Assembly: GCF_900187565.1 (NCBI RefSeq)
Contig: NZ_FYED01000009.1
Span: 62,001 to 126,000 of the forward strand
Source of the DNA: Pseudomonas sp. Irchel 3A7
Lineage (GTDB): Bacteria; Pseudomonadota; Gammaproteobacteria; Pseudomonadales; Pseudomonadaceae
Reading direction: 5' to 3'
Length of the DNA stretch: 64,000 nt
A program made the translations under genes and the position numbers. Of the stretch, positions 60,113 through 64,000 are shown in pieces; within the stretch, counting starts at the first letter, position 1, and the number at the start of each line of letters is the position of its first letter. Under the pieces are notes generated by a model. It saw nothing but the letters and a program-made list of their open reading frames with translations, ran no database searches and was not told where the DNA came from.

Positions 60113-61552
60113 ATGTCTCTGTTGATTCGTGGCGCCACCGTTATTACCCATGATGAAAGTTATCGCGCCGATGTGTATTGCGCAGACGGCTTGATCAAGG
60201 CCATCGGCGAAGACCTCGACATACCCGCTGGTGCCGAAGTGCTCGACGGCAGCGGCCAATACCTGATGCCCGGTGGCATCGACCCTCATACCCATATGCA
60301 ACTGCCCTTCATGGGCACCGTGGCCAGCGAAGACTTTTTCAGCGGCACGGCGGCGGGTCTGGCCGGTGGCACCACCTCGATCATCGACTTCGTGATTCCC
60401 AACCCGCAGCAATCCCTGATGGAAGCCTTCCATCAATGGCGCGGCTGGGCCGAGAAATCCGCTTCCGATTACGGCTTCCACGTCGCCATCACCTGGTGGA
60501 GCGAGCAGGTCCGCGAGGAAATGGCCGAGCTGGTGATCCATCATGGCGTCAACAGCTTCAAGCACTTCATGGCTTACAAAAACGCGATCATGGCGGCCGA
60601 CGACACCCTGGTGGCGAGTTTCGAGCGCTGCCTGGAACTGGGTGCGGTGCCCACCGTGCATGCGGAAAATGGCGAGCTGGTCTATCACCTGCAACGCAAA
60701 CTGATGGCCCAGGGCATGACCGGGCCGGAAGCGCATCCGCTGTCACGCCCTTCCCAGGTCGAAGGCGAAGCCGCGAGCCGGGCGATCCGCATCGCCGAAA
60801 CCCTGGGCACGCCGCTCTACCTGGTGCATGTCTCGACCAAGGAAGCCCTCGACGAAATTACCTACGCCCGCGCCAAGGGCCAACCGGTCTACGGCGAAGT
60901 GCTGGCCGGGCATTTGCTGCTGGACGACAGCGTCTATCAACACCCGGACTGGCAGACCGCCGCCGGTTACGTGATGAGCCCGCCCTTCCGCCCGCGCGGC
61001 CACCAGGACGCACTGTGGCATGGCCTGCAAGCCGGCAATCTGCACACCACCGCCACCGATCATTGCTGCTTCTGCGCCGAGCAGAAAGCCGCCGGCAAGG
61101 ACGATTTCAGCAAGATCCCCAATGGCACGGCCGGCATCGAAGACCGCATGGCCGTGCTCTGGGATGAAGGGGTGAACACCGGGCGCCTGTCGATGCAGCA
61201 CTTCGTCGCCCTCACCTCGACCAACACCGCGAAGATCTTCAACCTTTACCCACGCAAAGGCGCGATCCGCGTGGGCGCCGACGCCGACCTGGTGCTGTGG
61301 GACCCGCAAGGCACCCGGACGATTTCGGCCAAGACCCATCACCAGCAGGTCGACTTCAACATCTTCGAAGGCAAGACCGTACGCGGCGTGCCCAGCCACA
61401 CCATCAGCCAGGGCCGGGTGGTCTGGGCCGATGGCGACCTGCGGGCCGAGCGTGGGGTCGGGCGCTATATCGAACGGCCGGCGTATCCGGCGGTGTTTGA
61501 CTTGTTGAGCAAGCGGGCTGAGTTGAATCAGCCGGTTGCAGTGAAACGCTGA
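60113..61552 (+). CDS. hydA: Dihydropyrimidinase (D-hydantoinase)
   Basis: A 479-residue amidohydrolase that opens the dihydropyrimidine ring to N-carbamoyl-beta-amino acids, the second step of reductive pyrimidine breakdown. The metal centre is visible: His pair in GGIDPHTHMQLPF, carboxylated Lys in SFKHFMAYKNA, His in PTVHAENGE and YLVHVSTKEAL, Asp in TTATDHCCF. GAGGAA precedes the ATG. It heads the rightward arm, followed by pydX and pydA; a REP doublet sits between it and pydX. Confidence 0.95.
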   Translation: MSLLIRGATVITHDESYRADVYCADGLIKAIGEDLDIPAGAEVLDGSGQYLMPGGIDPHTHMQLPFMGTVASEDFFSGTAAGLAGGTTSIIDFVIPNPQQSLMEAFHQWRGWAEKSASDYGFHVAITWWSEQVREEMAELVIHHGVNSFKHFMAYKNAIMAADDTLVASFERCLELGAVPTVHAENGELVYHLQRKLMAQGMTGPEAHPLSRPSQVEGEAASRAIRIAETLGTPLYLVHVSTKEALDEITYARAKGQPVYGEVLAGHLLLDDSVYQHPDWQTAAGYVMSPPFRPRGHQDALWHGLQAGNLHTTATDHCCFCAEQKAAGKDDFSKIPNGTAGIEDRMAVLWDEGVNTGRLSMQHFVALTSTNTAKIFNLYPRKGAIRVGADADLVLWDPQGTRTISAKTHHQQVDFNIFEGKTVRGVPSHTISQGRVVWADGDLRAERGVGRYIERPAYPAVFDLLSKRAELNQPVAVKR

Positions 61553-61568
61553 GATCGAGGCCTTCGGC

Positions 61569-61637
61569 CTTCGCGAGCAGGCTCGCTCCCACATTGGAAT
61601 GCATTTCAACTGTGGGAGCGAGCCTGCTCGCGAAGAG
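61569..61637. repeat. REP doublet (type A, reverse-forward)
   Basis: Back-to-back type A REPs with a GGAATGCATTTCAAC spacer, located between hydA and pydX within the presumed operon. Confidence 0.93.
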
Positions 61638-61708
61638 GCCGGCCCGGACAACACAAAAAACAATGCCCATGCAGAGGCATAACCTCCATCACCGTGAGGC
61701 CAAAAACC

Positions 61709-63076
61709 GTGATCAAGACCCTGACCCATCTCCCGCACCCCTTCGAGAACGCGGCCGCCCTCGCCGGTCATTTCACCGACCTGGCGCCGCCGCTTAATGA
61801 CCGACAGGCCCACCTCGAAGCCTCGCGTTGCCTGTACTGCTACGACGCACCGTGCGTCAATGCCTGCCCGAGCGAGATCGATATTCCCTCGTTCATCCGC
61901 AACATCCACCAGGACAACGTCCAGGGCGCGGCGCAGAAAATCCTTTCGGCCAACATCCTCGGTGGCAGTTGTGCCCGGGTCTGCCCCACAGAGATCCTCT
62001 GTCAGCAAGCCTGTGTGCGCAACAACGCCCATGAGTGCGCGCCGGTACTGATCGGTCTGCTGCAACGCTACGCCGTGGACAACGCGCATTTCAGCCAGCA
62101 CCCGTTCTCCCGTGCCGCCGCCACCGGCAAGCGCATTGCCGTGGTGGGTGCCGGTCCGGCCGGGCTGTCCTGCGCCCATCGCAGTGCCATGCACGGCCAT
62201 GACGTGGTGATTTTCGAGGCTCGGGAAAAGGCCGGCGGCCTCAATGAATACGGGATCGCCAAATACAAACTGGTGGACGATTACGCGCAGAAGGAGCTGG
62301 AGTTCCTGATGGACATCGGCGGCATCGAAATCCGCCATGGGCAAAAACTCGGGGACAACCTGAGCCTCAGCGATCTACATCAGCAATTCGATGCGGTGTT
62401 CCTCGGCCTCGGCCTGGCGGCCAGCAAACAGCTGGGCCTACCCCATGAAGACGCGCCCGGTCTGGTGGCCGCCACCGATTACATCCGCGAACTGCGCCAG
62501 GCCGAAGACCTGACCGAACTGCCTCTGGCTGATCACTGCATCGTGCTCGGCGCCGGCAACACCGCCATCGACATGGCGGTACAAATGGCTCGCCTGGGTG
62601 CCCACGATGTCAATCTGGTGTACCGCCGTGGCGTCGAAGACATGGGCGCGACCCATCACGAACAGGACATCGCCAAGGCCAATCAGGTGCGCCTGTTGAC
62701 CTGGGCACAACCGGAACACGTGTTGCTCGATGACCAGGGTCAGGTACGCGGCATGCGCTTCGCTCGCACACATCTGGTTGAAGGTCGCCTGCAAACCACC
62801 GGCGAAACCTTCGAGCTGGCCGCCGACGCGATCTTCAAGGCCATCGGCCAGACCTTCGATGACAGCGCCCTCGCCGACCCGCTGGCCCGCGAGCTCAAGC
62901 GCCAGGGCGATCGCATCCTGGTGGACGAACAGCTGCAAACCAGTATCCCCGGCGTGTATGCCGGCGGCGACTGCACCAGCCTCGACCAGGACCTCACCGT
63001 GCAAGCGGTGCAACACGGCAAACGGGCCGCCGAGGCCATTCATGCTCACCTGATGCTCAACGTGGAGGCTGCGTAA
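61709..63076 (+). CDS. pydX: NAD(P)-dependent oxidoreductase subunit of dihydropyrimidine dehydrogenase (PydX/PreT-like)
   Basis: A 455-residue electron-input subunit. Two Cys-rich iron-sulfur segments come first (CLYCYDAPCVNACPSEIDIP and GGSCARVCPTEILCQQACV), then an FAD site (VVGAGPAGLSCAHR) and an NAD(P) site (IVLGAGNTAIDMAVQ), ending with GVYAGGDC. It matches the N-terminal part of mammalian DPD and bacterial PreT. I prefer the GTG at 61709, which has GAGG upstream; another in-frame GTG is at 61694. It touches pydA (TAA-ATG). Confidence 0.93.
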   Translation: MIKTLTHLPHPFENAAALAGHFTDLAPPLNDRQAHLEASRCLYCYDAPCVNACPSEIDIPSFIRNIHQDNVQGAAQKILSANILGGSCARVCPTEILCQQACVRNNAHECAPVLIGLLQRYAVDNAHFSQHPFSRAAATGKRIAVVGAGPAGLSCAHRSAMHGHDVVIFEAREKAGGLNEYGIAKYKLVDDYAQKELEFLMDIGGIEIRHGQKLGDNLSLSDLHQQFDAVFLGLGLAASKQLGLPHEDAPGLVAATDYIRELRQAEDLTELPLADHCIVLGAGNTAIDMAVQMARLGAHDVNLVYRRGVEDMGATHHEQDIAKANQVRLLTWAQPEHVLLDDQGQVRGMRFARTHLVEGRLQTTGETFELAADAIFKAIGQTFDDSALADPLARELKRQGDRILVDEQLQTSIPGVYAGGDCTSLDQDLTVQAVQHGKRAAEAIHAHLMLNVEAA

Positions 63077-64000
63077 ATGGCCGATCTGTCGATTGTCTTC
63101 GCCGGCATCAAGTCCCCCAACCCGTTCTGGCTGGCCTCCGCGCCCCCGACCGACAAGGCCTACAACGTGGTCCGCGCCTTCGAGGCCGGCTGGGGTGGCG
63201 TGGTCTGGAAAACATTGGGGGAGGATCCCGCGGCGGTGAACGTGTCGTCGCGCTATTCCGCGCACTTCGGAGCCAACAGAGAGGTTCTCGGCTTTAACAA
63301 CATCGAGCTGATCACCGACCGCTCACTGGAGATCAACCTGCGGGAAATCACCCAGGTCAAAAAGGACTGGCCGGACCGTGCGTTGATCGTGTCGTTGATG
63401 GTGCCCTGCGTCGAAGAGTCCTGGAAACACATTCTGCCGCTGGTGGAAGCCACCGGTGCCGACGGCATCGAACTGAACTTCGGTTGCCCCCACGGCATGC
63501 CGGAACGCGGCATGGGCGCGGCGGTCGGGCAGGTGCCGGAGTACGTCGAGCAAGTCACCCGCTGGTGCAAGACGTATTGCTCGCTGCCGGTGATCGTCAA
63601 GCTGACGCCGAACATCACCGACATCCGCGTCGCCGCCCGCGCAGCACACCGTGGCGGCGCCGATGCGGTGTCGCTGATCAACACCATCAACTCGATCACC
63701 AGCGTCAACCTGGAGCGCATGGTGGCCAATCCGATGGTCGGCAGTCAGAGCACCCATGGCGGCTATTGCGGTTCGGCGGTCAAGCCGATTGCCCTGAACA
63801 TGGTCGCCGAAATCGCCCGCGACCCTCAGACCCAGGGGCTGCCCATCAGCGGCATCGGCGGCATCGGCAACTGGCGCGACGCGGCAGAGTTCATCGCCCT
63901 GGGCAGTGGCTCGGTGCAGGTGTGCACGGCGGCGATGCTGCATGGCTTCAGGATTGTCGAGGAGATGAAGGACGGCCTGTCGCGCTGGATGGACAGTCAG
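63077..64000 (+). CDS. pydA: Dihydropyrimidine dehydrogenase catalytic subunit (PydA/PreA-like), 3' end outside window
   Basis: The first 308 residues of the FMN-binding catalytic subunit, which reduces uracil and thymine to dihydropyrimidines. It starts MADLSIVFAGIKSPNPFWLASAPPTDKAYNV immediately after the pydX stop. The FMN-barrel segments GIELNFGCPHGMPERGMGAAVGQ and IVKLTPNITDI, the substrate segment SLINTINSI and GGIGNWRDAAEFI are all typical. The catalytic Cys of the active-site loop region lies in the visible part (CGSAVKPIALNM follows the substrate loop). The C-terminal ferredoxin domain is expected beyond the window. Confidence 0.95.
   Translation, partial: MADLSIVFAGIKSPNPFWLASAPPTDKAYNVVRAFEAGWGGVVWKTLGEDPAAVNVSSRYSAHFGANREVLGFNNIELITDRSLEINLREITQVKKDWPDRALIVSLMVPCVEESWKHILPLVEATGADGIELNFGCPHGMPERGMGAAVGQVPEYVEQVTRWCKTYCSLPVIVKLTPNITDIRVAARAAHRGGADAVSLINTINSITSVNLERMVANPMVGSQSTHGGYCGSAVKPIALNMVAEIARDPQTQGLPISGIGGIGNWRDAAEFIALGSGSVQVCTAAMLHGFRIVEEMKDGLSRWMDSQ

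Overview
The window is a contiguous piece of a Pseudomonas chromosome, most likely from the P. fluorescens group. The evidence is the high-GC codon use, the Pseudomonas-type gene families (DUF1652, MiaE, AcnB with a GTG start, a PydX/PydA pair), and about 18 sites carrying paired REP palindromes of the GTGGGAGCGAGCCTGCTCGC kind that is common in that group. There are no rRNA or tRNA genes, CRISPR arrays, transposases or phage genes. About 52 protein genes are present, two of them cut by the window edges (fabI on the left, the dihydropyrimidine dehydrogenase gene on the right).

Layout. 1-0.5 kb: end of fabI with its terminator. 0.7-8.6 kb: a LysR/VOC divergent pair, a degenerate GGDEF protein, a three-gene periplasmic molybdenum hydroxylase operon with a di-haem cytochrome, and nnrS with a small membrane protein. 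8.6-13.4 kb: an AraC/LysE pair, a MocR/EamA divergent pair (EamA has a one-base frameshift) and a second LysE exporter. 13.5-16.1 kb: an adaptive-response operon (ada, a PEP-mutase-family gene, alkA-like glycosylase). 16.4-23.9 kb: a low-GC secreted trypsin-like protease, GFA and MipA proteins, an RstAB-like two-component system, miaE, a tandem universal stress protein behind a perfect ANR box, and a DUF1289 protein. 23.9-27.0 kb: acnB behind a long leader that folds into nested helices and carries an exact complement of the acnB Shine-Dalgarno region. 27.2-31.4 kb: a serine/threonine transporter, a 133-bp-period tandem array of REP doublets, a tautomerase/TetR pair and a 2-hydroxyacid dehydrogenase.

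31.4-52.0 kb is a type VI secretion locus. tssJ-K-L-M-A run leftward and tssB-C-hcp-tssE-F-G-clpV-(unknown AT-rich gene)-vgrG-MORN protein run rightward from a shared divergent region; a DUF4280 PAAR-like gene faces them at the end. All structural core parts are present: membrane complex J/L/M, baseplate E/F/G/K, cap A, sheath B/C, tube Hcp, ATPase ClpV, spike VgrG and a PAAR-like tip. The unknown 341-residue protein between clpV and vgrG is the best cargo-effector candidate.

52.1-56.5 kb holds a phosphotransferase-fold kinase, an SDR, a small lipoprotein, a DUF1652 protein and a PAS-PAS-PAS-LuxR regulator. 56.6-64.0 kb is a reductive pyrimidine/hydantoin catabolism cluster: carbamoylase and NCS1 transporter leftward, dihydropyrimidinase, PydX and PydA rightward, separated by a 550-bp region rich in palindromes.

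The most unusual signals are the acnB leader RNA, the unknown T6SS-linked gene, the REP-doublet tandem array, and two REP pairs interrupted by short non-REP insertions.
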